Source: an uncultured Pseudoxanthomonas sp.
GTDB taxonomy: Bacteria > Pseudomonadota > Gammaproteobacteria > Xanthomonadales > Xanthomonadaceae
Direction of reading: 5' to 3'
DNA: 52,159 nt
Assembly: GCA_946886405.1 (NCBI GenBank)
Contig: CAMPIO010000019.1
Location: 1-52,159, forward strand
The position numbers and the translations under genes are program-made. The first letter of the stretch is position 1. The number at the start of each line of letters is the position of its first letter. Below the pieces are notes generated by a model that worked only from the letters and a program-made list of their open reading frames with translations, was not told the DNA's origin and searched no databases. Positions 15,932 to 23,616 of this stretch are shown piece after piece.

Positions 15932-16081
15932 GCATCGCGCCCGTGGGCGCTCCTACAAAGCTCGAATGGGGCTTTGCACGGGCTGTACGAAGAGCATCGC
16001 GCCCGAGGGCGCTCCTACAAAGCTTGAATGGGCTTTGCGCGGGCTGTACGAGGCGCATCGCGCTTGGGGGCGCTCCTACAA
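15932..16081. repeat. Tandem REP array (GCATCGCGCCCG..GGGCGCTCCTACA type), about 2.4 copies
   Basis: Two full units of 62 and 61 bases (15932-15993, 15994-16054) plus a partial third (16055-16081). Each unit has a GCGCCC..GGGCGC palindrome followed by TCCTACAAAGC(T/C)(C/T)GAATGGGG and a shared tail ending GGGCTGTACGA. A degenerate relative lies at about 15886-15905. The right end provides the stop codon of the nitrilase gene. An inverted pair of the same type is at 36264-36338. Confidence 0.9.
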
Positions 16082-16957
16082 CGATTGAAGCCTGGCGCGC
16101 GCGAGTGCGGGCTGCAGCTGGCCCGACCAATCGCGATCGTTCGCGACCTGCGCGTCGGCACGGCTGCGGTCGAGTGCATCGAGATCCAGGTCGGCGATCG
16201 CCCAGGCCTGATCGCCCGCCGTCTGCGCCACTACGCCGTCGGCAGGCAGGCCGCGATCCATCGGCGCATAGATCGCAGCCTCGCCGGTGTTGATGTCCAG
16301 CGCAGGGCTCCACGGCGCCTCCCCTGCGGTCACCGCCTGCGCCACGAACATCCGGTTCTCCAGCGCGCGCGCCAGGCAGCCGACGCGCACGCGCGTGGCG
16401 CCGGCATCGGTATCGGTGCAGCTGGGCACCAGCAGCAGGCGCGCACCGGCCTCGGCCTGCGCGCGCACCGGCAGCGGGAACTCGCTGTCGTAGCAGATGG
16501 ACACACCGCTCCGCACGCCATCGATGTCGAACACCGTCAGCGCATCGCCGCCCTCGATGATGCCGAGCATCTTCTCGAAACCGGTCAGTTGCAGCTTGTC
16601 CTGCCACGCATGCGTGCCCTGCGGCGCAAACGCGTCGCATCGGTTGCGGTAGCGTCCTCCGCCATTCGCAAGCAGGAAGCTGCCAGCGACGATGTACAGA
16701 TCCAGCGCTCTCGCCAGTCGGGCATACAGCGCCAGCCAGTCATCGCGATAGCGCTGGATCGCCGCGAGCGACGCAGGAAGGTCAGCCTGCGTGGCGGCAT
16801 CGAAGGTCGCCGCCAGTTCCAGCGCCAGATATTCGGGCAGCACGGCAACCCGCGCGCCCTGTGCTGCCGCGTCGCCCAGCACGCGCGCCTGGCGTGCGGC
16901 GAAGGCGTCGAAATCCTCGGGCGCTCCGATGACGTACTTGGCGACGGCGACCTTCAT
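16076..16957 (-). CDS. Carbon-nitrogen hydrolase (nitrilase superfamily)
   Basis: A 293-residue amidase/nitrilase-fold enzyme. The Glu-Lys-Cys triad is visible: Glu in 'AVLPEYLALEL', Lys in 'HAWQDKLQLTGFEK', Cys in 'SGVSICYDSEFPLPVR'. The first strand 'KVAVAKYVIGAPEDF' starts right after the ATG at 16957. Substrate unknown; pairing with an acetyltransferase suggests amide or N-acyl chemistry. The ATG overlaps the stop of the GNAT gene (ATGA), so the two are one operon. Oddly, the stop TAG (16078-16076) is part of a REP arm (TTGTAGGAGCGCC), so the C-terminus 'ARARLQSL' may have been fixed by repeat insertion. Confidence 0.87.
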   Translation of the reverse strand: MKVAVAKYVIGAPEDFDAFAARQARVLGDAAAQGARVAVLPEYLALELAATFDAATQADLPASLAAIQRYRDDWLALYARLARALDLYIVAGSFLLANGGGRYRNRCDAFAPQGTHAWQDKLQLTGFEKMLGIIEGGDALTVFDIDGVRSGVSICYDSEFPLPVRAQAEAGARLLLVPSCTDTDAGATRVRVGCLARALENRMFVAQAVTAGEAPWSPALDINTGEAAIYAPMDRGLPADGVVAQTAGDQAWAIADLDLDALDRSRADAQVANDRDWSGQLQPALARARLQSL

Positions 16958-17559
16958 CGCGATGGCTCCAGTCCGCGCAGCCAGAACGTCAGCGCGTGAT
17001 CGACCTCGCCGCCGCCGATCTCGTTCCATGCCAACCGCATCGTCATGCCCGGCTGGCGCGTGTAGCCGCGCTTGTCCCAGAACACCTCGTTCCCGCGATG
17101 CGCCGTCGGCGCACGCGGGTCATCGGCGTCGCGGTCCACCGCACAGAATGCGGTCCAACCGAAACGTCCCAGTGCGCGCGCGTGCGCTTCGCGATGATCG
17201 AAGAACGCGTGACCGATGCCATTGCCCCGGTATGCCGGCAGCAGCACGGATTCACCGAAGTAGAAAACCTGTTCGGGATCCATCCCGGCAGCCAGAAACG
17301 GCTGCTGGAACGCCCCGGTGTCGTCCTCCAGCGGCAGGCCCGTGGACGCGCCGACCACATCACCGCCCTGCATCGCCAGCACGAAGATGCTCTCGGCGGA
17401 CGCCGCATAGGCGGCCAGGTAGTCGCGCTCGTAGCCGTCGTCGCCTTCGTACAGATAGGGCCAGTCACGGAAAACGGTGACGCGCAGTCGCGCGACATCG
17501 TCGAGCCATGGCGTGATTTCAGGGCCACGGAAAAGGCCGATGGTGTGCGCAGTGTCCAT
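16954..17559 (-). CDS. GNAT-family N-acetyltransferase
   Basis: A 201-residue acetyl-CoA-dependent acyltransferase. The acetyl-CoA loop region is in 'FGESVLLPAYRGNGIGHAFFDHREAHARALG' (R-G-N-G-I-G, equivalent to Q/R-x-x-G-x-G). The protein ends 'MRLAWNEIGGGEVDHALTFWLRGLEPSR'. It is the first gene of a two-gene unit with the nitrilase-type hydrolase, with overlapping stop and start. The substrate is not deducible; a pathway acetylating and hydrolysing the same amine is possible. No Shine-Dalgarno is seen before the ATG at 17559; a TAGAGT box exactly 6 bases upstream suggests a leaderless transcript. Confidence 0.85.
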   Translation of the reverse strand: MDTAHTIGLFRGPEITPWLDDVARLRVTVFRDWPYLYEGDDGYERDYLAAYAASAESIFVLAMQGGDVVGASTGLPLEDDTGAFQQPFLAAGMDPEQVFYFGESVLLPAYRGNGIGHAFFDHREAHARALGRFGWTAFCAVDRDADDPRAPTAHRGNEVFWDKRGYTRQPGMTMRLAWNEIGGGEVDHALTFWLRGLEPSR

Positions 17560-17565
17560 CCCTGG

Positions 17566-17571
17566 ACTCTA
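17566..17571 (-). promoter_or_regulatory. -10 box of a probable leaderless GNAT-nitrilase promoter
   Basis: On the minus strand TAGAGT is followed by 6 bases (CCAGGG) and then the ATG at 17559, the same geometry as at phoR, ppx and creB. The preceding GC gives the recurring GCTAnAnT look. Confidence 0.45.
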
Positions 17572-17613
17572 GCGCACGCCACCGGCCGGGGCGAGATCGT
17601 GGGGCGCGGAAGG

Positions 17614-18039
17614 TTATCCGTTGCCGAGGCGCGGACCCGCGCGGACGAGTCCGCGATCATCCCAGACGTAGACGGCCGATGCCGCCGCCGGCAACAGGCA
17701 CAGGCCCGCGTGGCCGTCTTCGCTGTACGTATGGAACCGCAACGCAGGACCGGTTCCCTCCTGTTTCCATGCCGCATACGTCAGCGGTCGCGTGCGCCGC
17801 CCGAGGCCTTCCCTGGCCTGGCACGCGTCCTGGAGATGCAGCGCGGCGCGCGATGCCAGCGCCCGTAACGTCCATGACGAGAGCCGGAATACCAGGCAAC
17901 CGCGCTGACGGTGCGACAACGGCAACAGCAATGCAGCAAGCTGTCGATCGTCCGTGCCGTCGAGCAGCACCGCGTCGGTTTCGATCTTGTCCGGCAACAC
18001 GCGGCACGCGCGACGATGGAGGGTGGCGAGGTCGAGCAT
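17614..18039 (-). CDS. Unknown protein encoded directly behind creD
   Basis: A 141-residue protein that I do not recognise. It begins 'MLDLATLHRRACRVLPDKIETDAVLLDGTDDRQLAALLLPL' and has no signal peptide or clear membrane helix. It contains 'CLVFRLSSWTLRALASRAALHL' and a C-terminal 'AVYVWDDRGLVRAGPRLGNG' that looks like a beta-rich end. The ATG at 18039 is 7 bases after the creD stop and uses a GAGG that overlaps that stop, so co-expression with creD is very likely. It would therefore be an added Cre-regulon member. The upstream extension to 18072 lies inside creD and is rejected. Confidence 0.65.
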   Translation of the reverse strand: MLDLATLHRRACRVLPDKIETDAVLLDGTDDRQLAALLLPLSHRQRGCLVFRLSSWTLRALASRAALHLQDACQAREGLGRRTRPLTYAAWKQEGTGPALRFHTYSEDGHAGLCLLPAAASAVYVWDDRGLVRAGPRLGNG

Positions 18040-18046
18040 GGCCGCC

Positions 18047-19414
18047 TCAGCGCAGTTCCGCGCCCAGCGCATACCAGTCCACCTTGCGCGTGACCCACAT
18101 GATGGCGGCCAGGATGCCGAACAGCAGCAGCGAGCCCATCAGCAACGCGTTGTCCTCCGACACCAGCAGGCCGTAAAGCACGCCGTACAGCGATGTCAGC
18201 ATGGCGGCGAACCCCGCTGCGCGCGCCCAGCTCTGCAGCACGCCCGAGAGATAGACGAACTGCAACCCGATGCAGGCGGCGGCGGAAACCAGGTAGGCCT
18301 TCCAGAACGCGATGTGCTCGGACAGGCTGAGCAGCAGCAGGAAGAAGATCGCCAGCGCCAGGCCGACCAGCAGGTATTGCAGCGGATGGATCGGCAAGCG
18401 CTTGATCAGTTCGAACAGCGCAAACCCCACGAAGGTCAGCACCACGAACAGGATGCCGTACTTGCTGGCGCGGTCGGCCTGCGTGTACACGTCGATCGGG
18501 TCCACCAGGCTGACCTGCAGCGCGTCCACAGTGCCGTTCAACGGGGCGGCCAGCACGCGGCCGTCCACGATGCGGTCCGTCTGCGACGCGCCGCCGTCCT
18601 CGCCCCGCAGCTGCTTCTGCGCGTTGCTGGCGAGCGAGGAAATCTTCCAGGTGGCATTGAAACCGGAACCGCTGACCTCGCTGCTCGGCGAATAGCCTTC
18701 GAACTTCGGATGCGGCCAGCTGGATTTGATCCGGATGTCGTTGTTGTCGCCGAGCGGCACGACCGACAGCGATTCCGTCCCCTTGAACAGCAGCTTCATC
18801 GCCACCCGCTGGCCCGCGACCCGGCCTGCCGCGACAGCGGGCAGTTCGGCATGGATGCCATCCAGGCGCGCACCGAGATAGCCGGTGCCCGACTTCAGCG
18901 GCAGCTTCGCGCCATCCACCGTCAGTTCGGGCGTACCCGCGACGCCGCGCACGTCGGACATGCCGAACACCAGATAGGGCGTGCCGTACTGGCGCTCCGC
19001 GCCGGTCGACGGGCCGGGAAGCAGGGGATCGAACGTGGCCGCGAGATCGGCATGCCACTCGTACACGCGGACCTTGTACAGGCCTACGGCGCGTTCGGAG
19101 GGTGCGAGGCGTCCCGTGACCTCCAGCGTCTTCGGCATCTGCAGAAGATGGCCCGAGGTCTTGTCGTCCCGGTAGCGCTTGACGCCCTTGTCGTCCTGCC
19201 ACTCGGTGCGGCGCACCTCGGTCCACGGGACGACGCGGATCGGTCCGGTCACGCGCTGCTTGCCCGCCGTGCCTTCGATGACCCGTTCGACCGCCTGGTG
19301 GCGGTACGCCTCGCGTTCCTGGATGGTGCCCCGGATCATCATCAGGGGGATGAGCAGCAGCAGGACCAGCCCGCCGATGGTGAGGAAACGCAACAGCAGT
19401 TTCAGTGACTTCAT
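18047..19414 (-). CDS. creD: Inner-membrane protein CreD
   Basis: A 455-residue CreD-family membrane protein. One N-terminal helix (LLLRFLTIGGLVLLLLIPLMMIRGTI) precedes a large periplasmic domain (about 40-300, 'EREAYRHQAVERVIEGTAGKQRVTGPIRVVPW'). A C-terminal block of about five helices follows ('YGILFVVLTFVGFALFELIKRLPIHPLQYLLVGLALAIFFLLLLSLSEHIAFWKAYL'). In Stenotrophomonas and E. coli it is induced by CreBC and affects envelope stability and beta-lactam responses. I start at the ATG at 19414; an ATG 30 bases upstream is possible. Separated from creC by a hairpin (19508-19533) and a CreB-box-like site, so it probably has its own promoter. Confidence 0.93.
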   Translation of the reverse strand: MKSLKLLLRFLTIGGLVLLLLIPLMMIRGTIQEREAYRHQAVERVIEGTAGKQRVTGPIRVVPWTEVRRTEWQDDKGVKRYRDDKTSGHLLQMPKTLEVTGRLAPSERAVGLYKVRVYEWHADLAATFDPLLPGPSTGAERQYGTPYLVFGMSDVRGVAGTPELTVDGAKLPLKSGTGYLGARLDGIHAELPAVAAGRVAGQRVAMKLLFKGTESLSVVPLGDNNDIRIKSSWPHPKFEGYSPSSEVSGSGFNATWKISSLASNAQKQLRGEDGGASQTDRIVDGRVLAAPLNGTVDALQVSLVDPIDVYTQADRASKYGILFVVLTFVGFALFELIKRLPIHPLQYLLVGLALAIFFLLLLSLSEHIAFWKAYLVSAAACIGLQFVYLSGVLQSWARAAGFAAMLTSLYGVLYGLLVSEDNALLMGSLLLFGILAAIMWVTRKVDWYALGAELR

Positions 19415-19480
19415 GTCGATGCCCCGGTTGGATACGCGGTGCATCGTCCGCCGGTGATGTGCAACCGGCAGGAAGCGTGT

Positions 19481-19496
19481 TTGAAGGCTGTGTGAA
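19481..19496 (-). promoter_or_regulatory. CreB-box-like site (cre tag) upstream of creD
   Basis: On the minus strand the sequence is TTCAC-N6-TTCAA, nine of ten matches to the known CreB tag TTCAC-N6-TTCAC. It lies 67 bases upstream of the creD ATG and just behind the creC-end hairpin. Confidence 0.55.
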
Positions 19497-19507
19497 GTGC
19501 TCGGGCA

Positions 19508-19533
19508 CCTTCTCCCCGCAGGCGGGGAGAAGG
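19508..19533. terminator. Hairpin between creC and creD
   Basis: A perfect 10-base stem (CCTTCTCCCC / GGGGAGAAGG) with a 6-base loop lies right after the creC stop. It lacks a T-run, so it may be a weak terminator or a remnant of the CCTTCTCCC repeat family also found inside mfd. Confidence 0.55.
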
Positions 19534-19539
19534 ACTCCG

Positions 19540-20985
19540 TCAAGGCTGAAGTGCAGGCAGCGACAACACCGCTTCCGCGCCCCCGTCGGGCCGGTTGTCC
19601 AGCGTGGCTTCGCCCCCATGAAGGCGCATCACTTCGCGCACGAACGGCAAGCCCAGGCCGGAGCTGCGTTGCCCGCCATCAGGCCGCGGCAACGAATAGA
19701 AGCGCTCGAACACACGCTCCCGGGCGTAGTCGGGAACGCCCGGCCCACGATCCCGGACGATGAACCGCACCAGCCCATCCACGGCCTCGACCACCAGTTC
19801 CACCGTGCCGCCGGGCGGCGAGAAGGCGATCGCGTTGTCCATCAGATTGCCCAGCGCGCGACGCAACAGGAAGGCGTCGCCTTCCACGGCCCAGGTACCG
19901 GTCTGGGGCGCGAGCACGACGTCGACGCCTTGCGGCGTGAGCTTCGCACCGACTCCCTGCGCGACGTCATCGGCGAGGGTGGCAGTGTCGATGCGTTCGC
20001 GGCGCTGCAGCCAGCCGTGCTGTTCCACTTCCGCCAGCGCGAGCAACTTGTCGATGGTTTCGGTGAGCCGATGCTCCTGGGTCTGGATATTGCGCACGAA
20101 GCGTTGCCGATCGGCTTCCGGCAACGGCTCCTGCAGCAGTTCGGCCGCACCGCGGATGGCCGCGAGCGGGCTTTTCATCTCGTGGGTCAGCGACTGCACG
20201 TACTGCTCGACGTAGGCCTTGCCCTCCAGCTTGCGGCGCATCGTCTCCAGCGCGCGGCCGAGGTCGCCGATCTCGTCGGTGCGGGGGCGAGGCGGAGGTA
20301 CGGGTTCGCCGGCGCTGACCGCCTGCGCGTAGCGGTTCAGGCTGCCGATGCCGCGCATCAGCCACCACGTCATCAGCACGCCGATCAGGGCGGAGATCCC
20401 GATCAGCCACGCACCGCGCAGCAGGATGCTGCGTTGGCTCGCCACGATGAAGGGCTCGATGCTGCGGTTGGGTTGCGACAGCGTCAGCACCCCGATGAGC
20501 GCGCTGCGGTTGTCAGGATCGTAGATGGGGGCGGCCACGTGCATGACGGTGTTGGCCGTGTCGCCGGGTGTCTCGCCGCTGGAGCGCGCGCCGTACTCGC
20601 CGCGCAACGTGCGATAGACATCGTTCCAGCGCGAATTGTCACGCCCCACGTCGCGTCCCTGCGAATCGAACACCACCACGCCGCGCGCGTCCGTCACCGT
20701 GACGCGGTAGTCCACCGAGCGCTTCTGGAAACGCCATACCCACGCCTTCGGGTCACGGTGCTGCGCTTCGGCCACGTTGCCGGCGAAAGCGCCGTCGGCG
20801 ATGCGGCCGGTTTTCAGGTCATCGGCTGCCATTTCCGCCAGCATGTTGGCGGCGTCGACCAGCGTCGATTCCATGGCCTGCCGTACGCCGGGCTTCACCT
20901 CGTTGACGAACACGCGCATCACGAAGAACGCAGCGATGCCGACGATGAGGAAGAAGCCGAGGACCAGCTTCAGCCCGAGGCGCAT
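19540..20985 (-). CDS. creC: Sensor histidine kinase CreC
   Basis: A 481-residue two-component kinase. Membrane helices lie at about 5-25 (LVLGFFLIVGIAAFFVMRVF) and near 190 (GAWLIGISALIGVLMTWWLM), bracketing a periplasmic sensor domain ('VDYRVTVTDARGVVVFDSQGRDVGRDNS', a CreC/PAS-like fold). A HAMP linker leads to the phospho-acceptor His268 in 'SLTHEMKSPLAAIRG'. ATPase motifs are NLMDNAIAFSPPGG, DRGPGVPD and SSGLGLPFV. CreC phosphorylates CreB in response to metabolic or cell-wall cues. The start is ATG 20985, one base after the creB stop. Confidence 0.94.
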   Translation of the reverse strand: MRLGLKLVLGFFLIVGIAAFFVMRVFVNEVKPGVRQAMESTLVDAANMLAEMAADDLKTGRIADGAFAGNVAEAQHRDPKAWVWRFQKRSVDYRVTVTDARGVVVFDSQGRDVGRDNSRWNDVYRTLRGEYGARSSGETPGDTANTVMHVAAPIYDPDNRSALIGVLTLSQPNRSIEPFIVASQRSILLRGAWLIGISALIGVLMTWWLMRGIGSLNRYAQAVSAGEPVPPPRPRTDEIGDLGRALETMRRKLEGKAYVEQYVQSLTHEMKSPLAAIRGAAELLQEPLPEADRQRFVRNIQTQEHRLTETIDKLLALAEVEQHGWLQRRERIDTATLADDVAQGVGAKLTPQGVDVVLAPQTGTWAVEGDAFLLRRALGNLMDNAIAFSPPGGTVELVVEAVDGLVRFIVRDRGPGVPDYARERVFERFYSLPRPDGGQRSSGLGLPFVREVMRLHGGEATLDNRPDGGAEAVLSLPALQP

Positions 20986-20986
20986 C

Positions 20987-21670
20987 TCAGGCCTCGATGG
21001 CGTAGCCCAGTCCGCGATGCGTGCGGATCGGGTCGGGGTCGGCGCCTGCTGCACGCAGCTTGGCGCGCAGGGTCTTCACGTGGGTGTCGACGGTGCGGTC
21101 CGCGCTGTCGGCGTCGCTGTCCCACCCACGGTCCATCAACTGGGACCGGCTGAGGATGGCACCGGGTCGCTGCAACAGCGCATCCAGCAGGGCGTACTCG
21201 TAGCGGGTCAGGTCCAGCAGCTGCTGGCGGTAGCGGATGCGGTGGCCGTCTCGATCGATGGCGAATTCGCCGCGTGCGACCCACTCCCCCGCAGGGGCCT
21301 GGGCCGTACCACCCGCACGACGCAGGCGCGCACGCACGCGTGCCACCAGTTCGCGCGGCGAGAACGGCTTGGTGACGTAATCGTCTGCCCCCAGCTCCAG
21401 TCCCAGCACCCGGTCGATCTCGTCGTTGCGCGCGGTGAGGAAGATCACGGGCACGTCGCTGAAGCTGCGCAGCTCGCGGCAGACGTCGAAGCCACTCGCA
21501 TCGGGCAGGCCGACATCCAGCACCACCACATCGACACCGCCGGCGCGCACGCGCGGGACCACGTCACGCGCCAGCAGGCAGTGGTCGGCGTCGATGCCCT
21601 CGCTGCGCAGCGCATACAGCACGGCATCGGCAATGGCGGCTTCGTCTTCGGCGATCAGTACGCGGGGCAT
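20987..21670 (-). CDS. creB: Response regulator CreB
   Basis: A 227-residue OmpR-family regulator. The receiver has acidic residues in 'VLIAEDEAAIADAV', phospho-acceptor Asp52 in 'VVVLDVGLPDASG' and Lys in 'DDYVTKPFSPREL'. The winged helix ends 'DSADRTVDTHVKTLRAKLRAAGADPDPIRTHRGLGYAIEA'. It binds TTCAC-type tags, of which one is seen before creD. ATG 21670 is preferred over an upstream start at 21697, which would overlap the rlmJ promoter and start codon. No Shine-Dalgarno is seen; a TATGCT box 6 bases before the ATG suggests leaderless translation. Confidence 0.94.
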   Translation of the reverse strand: MPRVLIAEDEAAIADAVLYALRSEGIDADHCLLARDVVPRVRAGGVDVVVLDVGLPDASGFDVCRELRSFSDVPVIFLTARNDEIDRVLGLELGADDYVTKPFSPRELVARVRARLRRAGGTAQAPAGEWVARGEFAIDRDGHRIRYRQQLLDLTRYEYALLDALLQRPGAILSRSQLMDRGWDSDADSADRTVDTHVKTLRAKLRAAGADPDPIRTHRGLGYAIEA

Positions 21671-21695
21671 GGCGCAAGCATATATGCTGCGCGCC
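21671..21695. promoter_or_regulatory. Shared palindromic -10 region for divergent creB and rlmJ
   Basis: Only 25 bases separate the two start codons. They contain the 12-base palindrome AGCATATATGCT (21677-21688), giving TATGCT as a -10 box in both directions: 6 bases before the creB ATG and 7 before the rlmJ ATG. The -35 boxes must lie inside the opposite gene. Both mRNAs would be leaderless, and the two promoters overlap so that only one polymerase can bind. Confidence 0.55.
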
Positions 21696-22553
21696 ATGAA
21701 TTACCGCCACGCCTACCATGCCGGCAACCATGCCGACGTCCTCAAGCACATCGTGCTGTTGGCCCTGATGGATGCACTGAAGCGCAAGGACACGCCGTTC
21801 TTCGTGCTGGACACCCATGCCGGGCGTGGCCGCTACATGCTGGGCGGCGCGGAAAGCCGCAAGACGTCCGAGGCCGACAGCGGTGTCTTCAAACTGATGG
21901 GGGCCGCGCGCCTCCCCGACCCCGCCGAACGCTACCTGCGCGCCGTCGTCGCCAACAACCCGGTCGGCGCGTTGATCGCCTACCCCGGCTCGCCGTTGCT
22001 GGTCGCGCAGGCGCTGCGCCCGCAGGACCGGCTGGCCGCGTGCGAGCTGCAACCCGACGAAGCCAAGGCATTGCGCGAGGTGTTCGAGGGCGACGAGCGC
22101 GTGGCCATCCATGCCCGTGACGGCTATGCGGCGATGAAGGCGCTGCTGCCCCCCCGCACCGGCGACCAGCGCATCGCGCGCGGGCTGGTGCTGATCGATC
22201 CACCCTACGAAGTGCAGGACGCCGAGTACCCGCAGATCATCGCGTCGCTGCGGGATGCCCTGGAGCGCTGGCCCGCCGCCACGTATGCGGTCTGGTACCC
22301 CGTCAAGCAGCGGCGCAGCCTGCTGCCGTTCTTCCGCAAGGCGGCCGCGCTGGCGTCGAAGGGGGCCTTCGTCGCTGAACTGCTGGTCCGCCCCGACGAC
22401 TCCCCGCTGCGACTCAATGGCAGCGGGATGCTGGTGGTCAATCCGCCGTGGAAACTCGACGCAGCGCTGGCGCCCGTGCTGCCCGTACTGGCCACCACGC
22501 TGGGGGAGGCAGGAGCGAGTCATCGGCTCGAGTGGGTGAAGGCCGCGACCTGA
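21696..22553 (+). CDS. rlmJ: 23S rRNA (adenine-2030-N6)-methyltransferase RlmJ
   Basis: A 285-residue SAM-dependent methyltransferase that modifies A2030 of 23S rRNA. It opens 'MNYRHAYHAGNHADVLKHIVLLALMDALKRKDTPFFVLDTHAGRGRY', the RlmJ N-terminal signature including the SAM-binding 'DTHAGRG'. The catalytic DPPY is in 'LVLIDPPYEVQDAEYPQI' (Asp168). The C-terminus contains 'GSGMLVVNPPWKLD'. Length matches E. coli RlmJ (280). The ATG at 21696 is the only one consistent with the family; it has no Shine-Dalgarno but sits 7 bases after a TATGCT box. Confidence 0.95.
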   Translation: MNYRHAYHAGNHADVLKHIVLLALMDALKRKDTPFFVLDTHAGRGRYMLGGAESRKTSEADSGVFKLMGAARLPDPAERYLRAVVANNPVGALIAYPGSPLLVAQALRPQDRLAACELQPDEAKALREVFEGDERVAIHARDGYAAMKALLPPRTGDQRIARGLVLIDPPYEVQDAEYPQIIASLRDALERWPAATYAVWYPVKQRRSLLPFFRKAAALASKGAFVAELLVRPDDSPLRLNGSGMLVVNPPWKLDAALAPVLPVLATTLGEAGASHRLEWVKAAT

Positions 22554-22610
22554 CCTGTCGGAGCGCTGTGCGAGAATCGCCGCTCCCTCTCCTACGACGA
22601 CGCCTCCTCC

Positions 22611-23561
22611 ATGGCCGGATCCAGCCTGTTCGCCCTGATCGACGACATCGCCACCTTGCTGGACGATGTGTCCGTGATGACCAAGGTCGCCGCCAAGAAG
22701 ACGGCAGGCGTCCTGGGCGACGACCTGGCGCTCAACGCGCAGCAGGTGACGGGCGTGAAGGCCGATCGCGAATTGCCTGTGGTGTGGGCGGTGGCGAAGG
22801 GTTCGGTGGTCAACAAGGCCATCCTGGTGCCTGCCGCGCTGGCGATCAGTGCGCTGGAGACCTGGCTGCATGGCCGCGGCTACAACATCCCGCTGGTGAC
22901 GCCACTGATGATGATCGGTGGCGCGTTCCTGTGCTTCGAGGGCGTGGAGAAGCTGGCCCACAAGTTCCTGCACAAGGGCGACGACGACCAGCGGCACGCC
23001 GAGCGCGTGGCCGCGATCCAGGACGAGAACGTCGACATGGTCGCGTTCGAGAAGGACAAAGTGCGCGGCGCCATCCGCACCGACTTCATCCTCTCCGCGG
23101 AAATCATCGTCATCTCGCTGGGCACACTGGCAGGCCGCACCTTCATGGAGCAGGTGCTCACGCTGGTGGCGATCTCCGCCATCATGACCATCGGCGTGTA
23201 CGGCCTGGTCGGCGGCATCGTGAAGCTGGACGATGCCGGCCTGGCGCTGACCGCCGATGCCCGCGACAGCGGCTGGGCGCGCTTCAAACGCGCCTTCGGC
23301 CGCGGCATCCTCTACAGCGCTCCGTATCTGATGAAGTTCCTGTCCATCGCCGGCACTGCCGCGATGTTCCTGGTCGGCGGCGGCATCCTCGTGCACAGCG
23401 TCCCGGCGCTGCACCATGTCATCCAGCCGTATGCGGAAGGCGAGCTCGGCTGGCTGTGGGGCAATCTGTTCAATGCGGGTGTCGGCGTGCTGACCGGCGC
23501 GGTGATCGTGGCGGTCGTCACTGCCGTCTCGCGCCTGCGCGGCAAACGCCACGGCGCCTGA
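22611..23561 (+). CDS. DUF808 (YedI-like) membrane protein
   Basis: A 316-residue inner-membrane protein of the DUF808/YedI family. It starts 'MAGSSLFALIDDIATLLDDVSVMTKVAAKKTAGVLGDDLALNAQQVTG', a highly conserved opening. Helices include 'PLMMIGGAFLCFEGVEKLAHKF', 'SLGTLAGRTFMEQVLTLVAISAIMTIGVYGLVGGIVKLDD' and 'GNLFNAGVGVLTGAVIVAVVTAVSRL'. Its role is unknown; a transport or envelope function is assumed. It stands on the same strand as rlmJ with 57 bases between, and no operon evidence. Confidence 0.92.
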   Translation: MAGSSLFALIDDIATLLDDVSVMTKVAAKKTAGVLGDDLALNAQQVTGVKADRELPVVWAVAKGSVVNKAILVPAALAISALETWLHGRGYNIPLVTPLMMIGGAFLCFEGVEKLAHKFLHKGDDDQRHAERVAAIQDENVDMVAFEKDKVRGAIRTDFILSAEIIVISLGTLAGRTFMEQVLTLVAISAIMTIGVYGLVGGIVKLDDAGLALTADARDSGWARFKRAFGRGILYSAPYLMKFLSIAGTAAMFLVGGGILVHSVPALHHVIQPYAEGELGWLWGNLFNAGVGVLTGAVIVAVVTAVSRLRGKRHGA

Positions 23562-23616
23562 ACCAGCGCCCCGACAGCCCTCGCCGCCGTTCCGGATTTC
23601 ATGCGAGCATCACGCC

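Noticed and set aside
15932..16081. CRISPR-like array
   Set aside because: The whole 61-62-base unit is conserved, including the would-be spacers, and the core is a REP palindrome found singly elsewhere; no cas genes are near.
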